This document shows, piece after piece, positions 51,481 through 59,261 of a stretch of 60,309 nucleotides of DNA. The notes under the pieces were generated by a model, which was not told the DNA's origin, made no database searches, and saw only the letters and a list, made by a program, of their open reading frames with translations. Positions within the stretch are counted from its first letter, which is position 1. Every line of letters begins with the position of its first letter. Position numbers and translations under genes: made by a program. The stretch covers positions 1-60,309 of the forward strand of contig URDG01000014.1 in the NCBI GenBank assembly GCA_900546515.1, in the 5' to 3' direction. Source of the stretch: an uncultured Eubacteriales bacterium (GTDB taxonomy: Bacteria > Bacillota > Clostridia > Oscillospirales > Oscillospiraceae).

Positions 51481-52494
51481 TCAGTATGGTATTTTCATGT
51501 TGTTCAAGAAGCCCTCAATATTTGTCGCGGTTCCTTCGGAAGCGTCTGTCAGCAGTCCGGCATCCGTCAGCAGCGGTGTATCCAAAACAGATTTGATACT
51601 TACTGCCACACTGGCGCAGGATGCTACAGCTTTTTTGGACTCAGCACTGTAACAGCTATAGTCATTGCCCTCTGTATTCACAATATCACTCATCTTATAG
51701 ATCAGCGGCATGAAGTGAGAATCCAGACGAGCCAGCAAATTGTAAAACACATAGGTTCTTCTGCGAATCGTCTCGCATTGCAGTGATGCGGTGTTGAGCT
51801 GTGCTGCGATCTGAACAGCCTCGGCCCGGTTGGTATATGCCTTTTCAATCTCCTTTTTTGCCGCTTTTCCGGCAACCAAGCCCATAACCAACAGAGCAGG
51901 TCCGGCTACAAGGCCGCCAAGCACCAGTGTCCCGCCAGCGATGCCGAGTCCACCGGCAGCGAGAGAACCGCCCCCAAAAAAAGCAAGCGTAGCGTTCGTT
52001 GCAGCGGCACCGCTCAACGCAGAAATTGCCGTGCCGGTCGAGGCAAAGGCCAAAGCCTGTGCGGCACTGTATGCACCAAAAGCAGCCAATGCGCCACCTG
52101 CCGTTCCGGCAACCGCTCCACCAGCTACGGAGCCTGCAAAGTTGGCCATACTGCGAAGCTCGATAAATTCCTGTTCGTCTATATGGAGCCGATGCAGTTC
52201 GTCAAGCCCTTCCGTCTCTTTGAAATCGACATTTTTGATCTGCGTGAACACATTCAAAAAGTCAGAGATTGTTCCATTCAAAACGGACATCTTTTCCGCG
52301 CCTAACTGTGTCAATGAATTCCCGCAGGCAAGCCGCTGTGCATTTAGGTACGCGGTCGATTCCTGAACAAGCTCGTTGGCGCTCTTGTTGATTCGCTTTG
52401 CGTTTTTAGCATCAAATCCGGCCTTTACAGTGCCGCCAATTCCAAGCATTCCACTGGCAGCAGCAATACCAATGAATAAAAGAGGTAGTGGCAT
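51481..52494 (-). CDS. Glycine-rich membrane-associated protein of the TerB/M48 module
   Basis: A 337-residue protein. It opens with a hydrophobic helix (residues 3-20), followed by a helical soluble region (about 35-115). Residues 115 to 215 are a long Gly/Ala-rich hydrophobic stretch with GxxxG patterns (for example AGGAVAGTAGGALAAFGAYSAA), as in glycine-zipper membrane inserts. A charged helical C-terminal part follows. It could form a membrane pore or channel. I know of no exact family. It is the last gene of the module, 15 bases after the TerB-like gene. Confidence 0.65.
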   Translation of the reverse strand: MPLPLLFIGIAAASGMLGIGGTVKAGFDAKNAKRINKSANELVQESTAYLNAQRLACGNSLTQLGAEKMSVLNGTISDFLNVFTQIKNVDFKETEGLDELHRLHIDEQEFIELRSMANFAGSVAGGAVAGTAGGALAAFGAYSAAQALAFASTGTAISALSGAAATNATLAFFGGGSLAAGGLGIAGGTLVLGGLVAGPALLVMGLVAGKAAKKEIEKAYTNRAEAVQIAAQLNTASLQCETIRRRTYVFYNLLARLDSHFMPLIYKMSDIVNTEGNDYSCYSAESKKAVASCASVAVSIKSVLDTPLLTDAGLLTDASEGTATNIEGFLNNMKIPY

Positions 52495-52509
52495 TTTCGT
52501 TCCCTCCCA

Positions 52510-53268
52510 TCAGAGCGTGATTAAATCTTTGACGCTGTCAAAGATTACCGTTTTGCGCCTTGTAAGTTCATTAATCCGAGCCTCGATAGTTAGATATGGA
52601 CGATCTGTCGTTTTGATCCACGCAATTTCTTTCTCAATATCCAGCATTGTCAGCATACTGCTTTCCATTTCTAAAAAGACAGCTTTGTCAATTCCCAGCT
52701 TTCGCACAATATATTTGATCAGTTTCCGTTCGACCTCATCATAACTTTCGTCACTGTATGCTATGGACAATAGATTCCATAGCAGAAGTTTGGGTGTAAT
52801 AAAAGTGTCGGCAGTTTCACTTGAAGACAGAAGGGCTTCTTCAACACCGTCCTGCAAAACATCGTAATAGTCTTCCGGGTCAATGACATTTTCCAGTTGT
52901 GCCTGACAGTCCTTAATGATGGCAGGCTTACTGTCCGCAAAGTTGGGATCAAGCTCTGCGCCTATGGCATCAAACTTTTCCTCCTCGTTGTGGTAAACTG
53001 TTCCGTCCGCCGCCATTAGATAGTAGACGATCTGAAGTGCATTTCGAGTAGCAATGCACTTCACCTCTGGTGCGGTGCCATTTTCCGATTCAGCAACTGC
53101 AATTATTCCCTTTGCAGCCGCTGCCTTCTGAGCATCAGCTTTTTTCTTCTCCCGGCTTTGCTTTGCCTCTGCCGCCATATCCCGAACAACCACTTTGGCG
53201 TCTTGAACTGCGTCTGTCGCTTTTTGCAAGGCTCCCGCAAAACCTGCTCCGATTTTCTTTTTATCCAT
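52510..53268 (-). CDS. TerB-domain-like protein
   Basis: A 252-residue soluble protein. The first 55 residues are a Lys/Ala-rich helix. Residues 75 to 220 have a TerB-like helical pattern: LMAADGTVYHNEEEKFDAIG and, later, IAYSDESYDEVERKLIKYIVRKLGID, with acidic residues that bind metal in TerB proteins. TerB proteins are linked to tellurite and stress response and to phage-related systems, often with membrane or nuclease partners. It is 16 bases after the M48 gene and 15 bases before the glycine-rich gene. Confidence 0.75.
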   Translation of the reverse strand: MDKKKIGAGFAGALQKATDAVQDAKVVVRDMAAEAKQSREKKKADAQKAAAAKGIIAVAESENGTAPEVKCIATRNALQIVYYLMAADGTVYHNEEEKFDAIGAELDPNFADSKPAIIKDCQAQLENVIDPEDYYDVLQDGVEEALLSSSETADTFITPKLLLWNLLSIAYSDESYDEVERKLIKYIVRKLGIDKAVFLEMESSMLTMLDIEKEIAWIKTTDRPYLTIEARINELTRRKTVIFDSVKDLITL

Positions 53269-53284
53269 TTTTCTATGACCTCCC

Positions 53285-55651
53285 TCATAGTACCAATGGA
53301 GCGTCGGATTCCATCAGCGCATCAAATTCTTCCTGATTTGTAAACTGCGGTTCACGCCCCAAAACTTTCTGAATCGTCACATTACCTCGGATGACAAGAT
53401 CAGAATCGCCGGTGGACAGGCCTTGCTGCATATCCTCAAATCCGGACATAAAACTCTCAATATCTTCGGCAAGATAATTGCTGACTTTCAAGTCAAGTTG
53501 TGCCTTGAACTCTTGAAGCTGCTTGAGGAACAAAGCCGCTTTTGACTCGGATAGAATCATCTTTTCGTGAATGAGCTGCGCTTCCTTCTTCTCGTTGGAA
53601 ACTTCACGTACAATGGAAAGTGCTGCACGTCCGGCCCCCACATAATTGAATCGGGTAACAAATCGACCGGAAAACAGTATCCAATTCCCACCGGATTCGA
53701 TGGCGGCGTGTATCGCCGCATCGGTGGTATCGGCTACGGTAAAGGTCATGCCGGCAATGGTGAGCATCCGGTCGACGGTACGATTGCGGAAGGGAATGAC
53801 CCGGTTCCAATTAATTGCTTCTTCTCCAGAGGCAAGTTCACCTGCCAGATGTGAAAGAAAATATCCAATTCGAATGTACAACTCGTTAAATATGACCGGA
53901 ATTGCCTGCTTTCCAGCTACTTTATAAAGAGGCAATTCGTGTCGCAAGTCAATCTTCTGCTTTTCGTAGAGTTCGTTTACAACTGCTGGCAGCCCAGAAT
54001 TCCTCAATACAGGTAAGCCAGAAATCTCATAGAGAAGAGACAGGAATATACCCGGTATCCCCATCCCACCACCGGCTGTATTCTTGGAGCCACACATGTC
54101 GCTGACCAAGTGTCCAAACCAATTATCTGCACATTTGATAATTTCAATGATTATTGGGGTAGAGGCAAGTAAATACGTGATATGTTGGATGCCTTTAGGA
54201 ATCTCTATTTCATTATCACCCAGCTTCTTTTCGGCAACAAAGGCCAGCCAGTTGAGAATCCCGGTAATTACAGCAGGAATCATAATATTCTTTACATCCT
54301 CTGCATGCGTTTCCACAACTATGAAATGCCATTTACCGTCTCTGCTAACAAATGTTCCAATTCGCAAAAACTGTACTACAAGCGATGCCAACAATCCGAC
54401 CGGAGTCGGGTGATGAGCCAAATCAGCAAGGTGATGATTCTTTGCGGATATCCCAATTCCAGCACCTTTCCAAACATTATCCTGTGCAACTTTGAAAGTG
54501 TTCTCAAGTTCACGAATGGCATCTTTCAGACTAGAATTTTCAAACCCTCTGGATTTGGCATATTCCTGAATAAAATTATTTACCTGTTGGTTGGAGAGCG
54601 CAATGTCCTTTCCTGTAATTGTGACTTCTCCAATAAAGAGAGCATCTATTGCGCCGGAGATAATACCACTGAACACCGCAAGTGCATAGTCTGCCTTGTC
54701 AGCGTGATTGGTATAACGATCAAGTTCTTGAGTGACTCGTGCCAGTTCTGCGTTCAGGCGATCAATGTTTGGGGTTTCCACCTGAGCATCAGCAGCCACA
54801 ACTTCTTCCTCAGACTCTTGTGTGGTATCATTCTCCTTATCCCGTAAGGTGAATGTACCGTCAACAATCCCCGAGTATTGCGCTGACTGGGACCATTCGT
54901 AGCACTCATAGGCACGAATAGCCAATCGTGGATGGGATTCATCCTGTACCAGCATCAACTCCAGCAGTTTATTGGATTTTGAATCATTCACAAAGGACTT
55001 CAGGTCAAGAGTCTGTTTCAAAAATTCTTCTCGGTTGACATTCTTGCCGTAACCGTTGAGCCGGAGCAGTACATCAATGGTTTTGTCCGCTGTTCCGTCG
55101 CAGAGAACGGCTGCTCTGTCCGCCGACAACTCACTGCACCGATCCCAGAACAAAAGTGCTCTTACTAATGTCGGCGTAATATATTTACCGATGGCCGGGA
55201 TGCGAACCAGCGGACTTCGGTCAATACCGTCGGCCAACTGCGCTGCAATGGAATGGTAAAGAGAGTGCTTGCAGGCAATGTGTCCGCATTCGTGTGCCAG
55301 AACGCTGGGCAGCAGTTTAAGCGGAAGTGTATTCACCAGTCCGGAGGTCACATAGATACAGGGGTGGACACTGCCAAATGTCGCTGCATTGGCCCGCTTG
55401 TCTCTCACGTAATAAAGCTCTGGGGTGTCAATACCAAGCTGTTCGCAGATAGGGGGCAATAAGCCGTATACTTCCGGCATTTGGTTTTCGCTGAGGCGGA
55501 TTGCAGTCGACAGAAGGTCGATTTTTGCAGCCTTTTCATCGTAATTGGCAGAATACGATTCCAGCAACCTTACGAATTTCGGAAACTGATTCAGCGCATC
55601 TGATGCTTGCCTGTCCAAGTCATGCACATAGAGTTCGGCTCTATAGGCCAT
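53285..55651 (-). CDS. M48-family metallopeptidase fused to a large uncharacterised C-terminal region
   Basis: A 788-residue protein. Residues 70 to 240 form an M48 zinc protease: H120-E121-C-G-H124, with a third ligand E174 in SELSADRAA. A long C-terminal region (about 300-788) has a predicted hydrophobic part and motifs such as FGHLVSDMCGS, GGGMGIPGIF and ISAKNHHLADLAHHP that I do not match to a known domain. Classic M48 proteins are 280 to 490 residues, so this is an unusual fusion. It has no signal peptide. It may be a stress- or infection-activated protease with a membrane-linked sensor part. Confidence 0.78.
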   Translation of the reverse strand: MAYRAELYVHDLDRQASDALNQFPKFVRLLESYSANYDEKAAKIDLLSTAIRLSENQMPEVYGLLPPICEQLGIDTPELYYVRDKRANAATFGSVHPCIYVTSGLVNTLPLKLLPSVLAHECGHIACKHSLYHSIAAQLADGIDRSPLVRIPAIGKYITPTLVRALLFWDRCSELSADRAAVLCDGTADKTIDVLLRLNGYGKNVNREEFLKQTLDLKSFVNDSKSNKLLELMLVQDESHPRLAIRAYECYEWSQSAQYSGIVDGTFTLRDKENDTTQESEEEVVAADAQVETPNIDRLNAELARVTQELDRYTNHADKADYALAVFSGIISGAIDALFIGEVTITGKDIALSNQQVNNFIQEYAKSRGFENSSLKDAIRELENTFKVAQDNVWKGAGIGISAKNHHLADLAHHPTPVGLLASLVVQFLRIGTFVSRDGKWHFIVVETHAEDVKNIMIPAVITGILNWLAFVAEKKLGDNEIEIPKGIQHITYLLASTPIIIEIIKCADNWFGHLVSDMCGSKNTAGGGMGIPGIFLSLLYEISGLPVLRNSGLPAVVNELYEKQKIDLRHELPLYKVAGKQAIPVIFNELYIRIGYFLSHLAGELASGEEAINWNRVIPFRNRTVDRMLTIAGMTFTVADTTDAAIHAAIESGGNWILFSGRFVTRFNYVGAGRAALSIVREVSNEKKEAQLIHEKMILSESKAALFLKQLQEFKAQLDLKVSNYLAEDIESFMSGFEDMQQGLSTGDSDLVIRGNVTIQKVLGREPQFTNQEEFDALMESDAPLVL

Positions 55652-55675
55652 GTTGCCACGCCCTTTCTTTTTGAA

Positions 55676-55888
55676 TCACTTTTTCTGTTCTGTTTCAAAT
55701 TCGACAATATCATCCAGTTTGCAGTCAAGAGTAGTGCAGAGCTTTTCCAACACATTCACACGGACATCTTCGTTGCGTCCCAACTTTGCCATTGCATTGG
55801 TGCTGATTCCAGCCAAGTGTGTCAACTCGGTTTTGCTGAGATTTTTGTCTATCATAAGCTTCCAGAGCTTTTTGTAGCTTGCCGGCAT
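55676..55888 (-). CDS. Small XRE-family regulator of the M48/TerB module
   Basis: A 70-residue helix-turn-helix protein: KLWKLMIDKNLSKTEL, then GISTNAMAKLGRNE. It is a clear paralogue of the regulator at 1907-2128. It is the first gene of the module, followed at 24 bases by the M48 gene. The region upstream holds a palindrome and repeats that it probably binds to control itself. Confidence 0.87.
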   Translation of the reverse strand: MPASYKKLWKLMIDKNLSKTELTHLAGISTNAMAKLGRNEDVRVNVLEKLCTTLDCKLDDIVEFETEQKK

Positions 55889-56187
55889 ATTGATAACTCC
55901 TTACTATGCAGCTTCTTGAATTTCTTAACAGTAATAAGTATATCACGTTAAATCAAAATTGCAAGAATTTCTTGCAATTCGCAAGACAAAATTTTACCTA
56001 TCGCAAGACTATTAGGAACAGCTTTCGCGGAAACGGGTATCTCAGATTATGATAAGCTCTCGAAAGAGCAGTTCGTCTCGCTGATTGAAACACCCAAGCT
56101 GTCCAAGTACCTGAAAGCCCCATCAACCGGCGAGGGAAAGCAGAACCGTAAGTGCCGCACGGCAAGCGAAAAAGAAACGCAAATACG
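55889..56187 (-). promoter_or_regulatory. Promoter/operator of the M48/TerB module and ORF remnant
   Basis: On the minus strand, -35 TTGCAA (55964-55959), a 16-base spacer and -10 TATACT (55942-55937). The -35 lies in a 23-base palindrome with AATTGCAAGAA arms (55957-55967 and 55969-55979). TCGCAAGAC also occurs at 55979-55987 and 56001-56009. On the plus strand, 55976 to about 56170 is an open frame with no start, encoding ILPIARLLGTAFAETG then YDKLSKEQFVSLIETPKL. It looks like the end of a lost gene, family unknown. Confidence 0.65.
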
Positions 56188-56243
56188 AAAACCCCGGCAC
56201 CTGCTCAATGCAGGTGTCGGGGTCCTGTTTCCATGTAATGCGC
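56188..56243 (+). repeat. Structured repeat, copy B
   Basis: Same layout as copy A: ACCCCGG...CGGGGT outer arms and CACCTGC/GCAGGTG inner arms, then CTGTTTCCATGTAATGCGC (56225-56243). Compared with A, two stem pairs have changed on both sides (T-A to C-G at 51386/51414, and T-A to C-G at 51393/51407), one wobble became a Watson-Crick pair, and one mismatch became C-G. This pattern suggests the hairpin itself is kept by selection. Confidence 0.85.
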
Positions 56244-56251
56244 TTGAATTT

Positions 56252-56280
56252 TTGGCGTAAGTGGCGTAAGTTTGGCGTAG
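56252..56280 (+). repeat. TGGCGTAAG tandem repeat next to groEL end
   Basis: TGGCGTAAG occurs twice in tandem and is followed by TTTGGCGTAGA. It lies between repeat copy B and the groEL stop codon, so it marks the junction of the accessory island with core sequence. Confidence 0.55.
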
Positions 56281-56333
56281 ATCCGCTCTTGTGCGCTCAA
56301 AAATCAGGCAGTTTCAAGGCTTTGCGGTGTCTC

Positions 56334-57962
56334 TTAGTACATACCGCCCATGTCGCCGCCGGCTGCGGGCATAGGAGGATTCTTCTCGGGGATGTCGGCA
56401 ACGAGACTCTCGGTGGTGAGAACCATTGCGGACACGGAGGCTGCGTTCTCAAGTGCGCTGCGGCAGACCTTGGTCGGGTCGACGATGCCGAGCTCGATCA
56501 TATCGCCGTACTTGTCGTTTGCGGCATCGTAGCCAAAGTTGGTATCATCGGAGCCGTAGACCTTGTTGAGGATAACTGCGCCTTCGAGACCGGCGTTTGC
56601 AGCGATCTGCATCGTCGGAGCCTTCAGTGCCTTTGCAACGATAGCGGCGCCGGTCTTCTCATCGCCCTCAAGAGTGGCAACGAGTTTGTCGGCAGCCTTG
56701 GAAGCGAGCACGTATGCGGTGCCGCCGCCGGGGACGATACCTTCTGCAACTGCTGCGCGGGTAGCGTTGAGTGCATCCTCGATGCGCAGCTTCTTTTCCT
56801 TCATCTCGGTCTCGGTTGCAGCGCCGACCTTGATGACTGCTACGCCGCCGGAGAGCTTTGCCAGACGCTCCTGAAGCTTCTCCTTGTCGTACTCGGAAGT
56901 GGTGGTCTCGATCTGACGCTGGATCTGAGCTGCACGGGCCTTGATGTCCTCGGAAGAGCCTGCGCCGTCGACAATAACGGTGTTCTCCTTGGTGACCTTG
57001 ACCTGATGAGCCTGACCGAGCATGCTGATGTCGGTGTCCTTGAGCTCCATGCCGAGCTCGGAGGAGATGACCTGACCGCCGGTGAGGATAGCTATATCCT
57101 GCAGCATTTCCTTGCGCCTGTCGCCGAAGCCGGGAGCCTTTACGCAAACGCAGGTGAAGGTGCCGCGGAGCTTGTTGAGGATGATGGTCGCAAGAGCCTC
57201 GCCCTCGACGTCCTCAGCGATGATGAGGAGCTTACGGCCGGCCTTGACGATCTGCTCAAGCAGAGGCAGAACTTCCTGAATGTTGGAGATTTTCTTGTCG
57301 GTGATGAGGATAAGCGCGTCGTCGATAACGGCTTCCATCTTATCCATATCTGTTGCCATGTAGGGGCTCAGATAGCCGCGGTCGAACTGCATGCCTTCAA
57401 CGACATCGCTGTAGGTCTCTGCGGTCTTGGATTCCTCAAGAGTGATAACGCCGTTCTGGCTGACCTTCTCCATAGCCTCGGCTATGAGAGAACCGATGTG
57501 CTCGTCGCCGGAAGAGATAGTGCCGACACGGGCGATGTCCTTGGTGCCGGATACGGGCTGGGATGCGGCCTTGACTGCCTCAACTGCGGCCTCGGTGGCC
57601 TTCTCGATGCCCTTCTTCATGACCATGGGATTTGCGCCTGCTGCCAGGTTCTTCAGACCCTCGTTGATCATTGCCTGAGCAAGGATGGTTGCGGAGGTGG
57701 TGCCGTCGCCTGCGACGTCGTTGGTCTTGGTGGAGACTTCCTTGATGAGCTGTGCGCCCATGTTCTCAAAAGCATCCTCAAGCTCAATCTCCTTTGCGAT
57801 CGTGACGCCGTCGTTCGTGATCAGCGGAGTGCCGAACTTCTTGTCGAGAACGACGTTGCGGCCCTTAGGGCCAAGAGTTATTTTAACGGTATCGGCCAGC
57901 TGATTTACGCCGCGCTCGATAGCCTTTCTTGCTTCTTCACCATATATGATCTGTTTAGCCAT
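56334..57962 (-). CDS. groEL: Chaperonin GroEL (60 kDa)
   Basis: The ring-forming ATP-dependent chaperonin subunit, 542 residues. Motifs include LGPKGRNVVLDKKFG, NDGVTIAKEIEL, VAGDGTTSATILAQA, and the C-terminal GGDMGGMY, a short form of the usual GGM tail. ATG 57962 follows AGGAGGA. It is 45 bases after groES and is under the same CIRCE-bearing promoter. The 3' end sits against the accessory island, and no terminator was seen in the 90 bases after it. Confidence 0.97.
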   Translation of the reverse strand: MAKQIIYGEEARKAIERGVNQLADTVKITLGPKGRNVVLDKKFGTPLITNDGVTIAKEIELEDAFENMGAQLIKEVSTKTNDVAGDGTTSATILAQAMINEGLKNLAAGANPMVMKKGIEKATEAAVEAVKAASQPVSGTKDIARVGTISSGDEHIGSLIAEAMEKVSQNGVITLEESKTAETYSDVVEGMQFDRGYLSPYMATDMDKMEAVIDDALILITDKKISNIQEVLPLLEQIVKAGRKLLIIAEDVEGEALATIILNKLRGTFTCVCVKAPGFGDRRKEMLQDIAILTGGQVISSELGMELKDTDISMLGQAHQVKVTKENTVIVDGAGSSEDIKARAAQIQRQIETTTSEYDKEKLQERLAKLSGGVAVIKVGAATETEMKEKKLRIEDALNATRAAVAEGIVPGGGTAYVLASKAADKLVATLEGDEKTGAAIVAKALKAPTMQIAANAGLEGAVILNKVYGSDDTNFGYDAANDKYGDMIELGIVDPTKVCRSALENAASVSAMVLTTESLVADIPEKNPPMPAAGGDMGGMY

Positions 57963-58007
57963 GATTCAATTCCTCCTAAAAAATTGTTGCTGCTGCCGGG
58001 AACTATA

Positions 58008-58292
58008 TTATTCGATGACAGCCAGAATGTCGGACTGACGGACGATGGTGTATTCCTCTTCGTCTATCTTGACCTTGGTGCCGCTGTACTTACCGACCAG
58101 AACCTTCTCGCCGGCATTTACTATCATCTTGACCTCATTGCCGTCTACCATACCGCCGGGGCCAACCTCAACGACCTCGTAGACTTCGGGCTTCTCCTGC
58201 GCGGATGCGGTGAGGAAAATGCCGGAAGAGGTGCGCTCCTCGGCTGCGTTCTGCTTAAGAACAACTCTGTCAGCCAACGGTTTCAGTTTCAT
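58008..58292 (-). CDS. groES: Co-chaperonin GroES (10 kDa)
   Basis: The lid subunit that caps GroEL, 94 residues. It has the family start KLKPLADRVVLK, a mobile loop (TSSGIFLTASAQEKP), and VGPGGMVDGNEV. A GGAGG lies before ATG 58292. First gene of groESL. Confidence 0.96.
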   Translation of the reverse strand: MKLKPLADRVVLKQNAAEERTSSGIFLTASAQEKPEVYEVVEVGPGGMVDGNEVKMIVNAGEKVLVGKYSGTKVKIDEEEYTIVRQSDILAVIE

Positions 58293-58330
58293 TGCTATAT
58301 ACCTCCAAAAATTTTTTTACTAAATTAATC

Positions 58331-58373
58331 AAGCATCGTTAGCACTCGAACACACTGAGTGCTAACGATGCTT
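58331..58373 (-). promoter_or_regulatory. CIRCE element (HrcA operator) with long arms
   Basis: TTAGCACTC (58339-58347), nine bases, GAGTGCTAA (58357-58365): a perfect CIRCE consensus. The perfect arms extend to 17 bases (58331-58347 and 58357-58373). HrcA binds CIRCE and represses groESL in the absence of stress. Confidence 0.97.
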
Positions 58374-58401
58374 ATAATACCACAGTTTTATATTTTTGCA
58401 A
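58374..58401 (-). promoter_or_regulatory. groES-groEL promoter
   Basis: On the minus strand, TTGCAA (58401-58396), a 16-base spacer and TATTAT (58379-58374). The transcript begins within the CIRCE element, as usual. Confidence 0.7.
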
Positions 58402-58463
58402 GCCCCCTGAAGCAAAAAATGAAGAAAAATTTATTAATTTTTTGTGACGAGTTTTCAAACGGC

Positions 58464-58492
58464 TTGACAAAAGGGAAATATACTGTTATAGT
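58464..58492 (+). promoter_or_regulatory. Rubrerythrin promoter
   Basis: Perfect TTGACA (58464-58469), a 17-base spacer and TATAGT (58487-58492). Confidence 0.8.
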
Positions 58493-58506
58493 ATGCACAG
58501 TTAATA

Positions 58507-58533
58507 AATTAATAATGATTATCATTATTAATT
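58507..58533 (+). promoter_or_regulatory. Fur/PerR-like operator before rubrerythrin
   Basis: A 27-base palindrome with 13-base arms AATTAATAATGAT and complement around one T. Its core ATAATGATTATCATTAT matches the classic Fur box save at the centre. It lies just after the -10, where a bound repressor would block transcription. Fur or a related PerR/Zur could bind. Confidence 0.8.
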
Positions 58534-58604
58534 ATATGAATACCGGAAACAGATCCGGTGTTGCTGTGGAAAGCTAATGGAAGTACGAGAAAGGGGAAAA
58601 ATCA

Positions 58605-59144
58605 ATGAACACGAAGTATTCCGGAACACAAACTGAGAAAAATCTTATGGCCGCCTTTGCAGGCGAGTCCGAGGCGCGCAACAAATACACGTTTTTTGCA
58701 AGTAAAGCTAAAAAAGAGGGCTTTGAGCAGATAGCGGCGCTTTTCCAGAAAACTGCCGACAACGAGAAGGAGCACGCAAAGCTCTGGTTCAAGGAGCTCA
58801 ACGGCATCGGCGATACCGCGCAGAATCTGCTCAGCGCTGCCGAGGGCGAGAACTATGAGTGGACGGATATGTATGAGGGCTTTGCCAAGACTGCCGAGGA
58901 AGAGGGCTTCCCTGAACTCGCGGCGCGCTTCCGCCTTGTCGGCGAGATAGAGCGGCACCATGAGGAGCGCTATAGAGCGCTGCTGCGCAATGTGGAGACT
59001 GCCAAGGTGTTTGAAAAGAGCGAGGTCAAGGTGTGGGAGTGCCGCAACTGCGGTCATATTGTCGTCGGCACCAAGGCGCCGGAGGTATGCCCAGCGTGCA
59101 ACCATCCGCAGAGCTATTTTGAGCTTCACGCAGAGAATTACTGA
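58605..59144 (+). CDS. rbr: Rubrerythrin
   Basis: A non-haem iron peroxidase that reduces hydrogen peroxide in anaerobes. The 179-residue protein has an N-terminal four-helix di-iron domain with GESEARNKY, EKEHAK and EIERHHEERY ligands, and a C-terminal rubredoxin-like FeCys4 domain with CRNCG and CPACNHPQ. It is a single gene with its own promoter and Fur-like box, ending before a terminator. Confidence 0.95.
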   Translation: MNTKYSGTQTEKNLMAAFAGESEARNKYTFFASKAKKEGFEQIAALFQKTADNEKEHAKLWFKELNGIGDTAQNLLSAAEGENYEWTDMYEGFAKTAEEEGFPELAARFRLVGEIERHHEERYRALLRNVETAKVFEKSEVKVWECRNCGHIVVGTKAPEVCPACNHPQSYFELHAENY

Positions 59145-59170
59145 GGACCCTGTATTGCCTATAAATGAAA

Positions 59171-59248
59171 GCCTGCGGCTGGGCGCGATCCCGCCGCAGG
59201 CTTCTGCATAAAAAACACGCACGGATATTATATTCCGTGCGTGTTTTT
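59171..59248. terminator. Hairpin and bidirectional terminator after rubrerythrin
   Basis: A hairpin GCCTGCGGC/GCCGCAGGC (59171-59179 and 59193-59201) is followed by a second with AAAAACACGCACGGA arms (59211-59225 and 59234-59248) and a T run. The second serves both rubrerythrin and the convergent lipid kinase. Confidence 0.85.
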
Positions 59249-59261
59249 TTGCTTTTTGCGC

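Larger units (their letters stand above)
51381..56243. mobile_element. Candidate genomic island bounded by structured repeats
   Basis: The four-gene XRE-M48-TerB module and a remnant ORF lie between two direct copies of a 56-base hairpin repeat, next to the groEL 3' end and a run of broken genes. No integrase is present. The arrangement suggests that a small island inserted or was copied by recombination between the repeats. Boundaries are inferred. Confidence 0.5.
58293..58604. promoter_or_regulatory. Control region between groES and rubrerythrin
   Basis: This divergent region holds the CIRCE box and groES promoter (minus strand) and, to the right, the rubrerythrin promoter and a Fur-like box (plus strand), listed separately. 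No gene is seen. Confidence 0.8.

Noticed and set aside
56208..58328. 706-codon plus-strand ORF opposite groEL and groES
   Set aside because: It is a mirror frame of the highly conserved groESL genes on the other strand. Its protein has no motif and no ribosome binding site.
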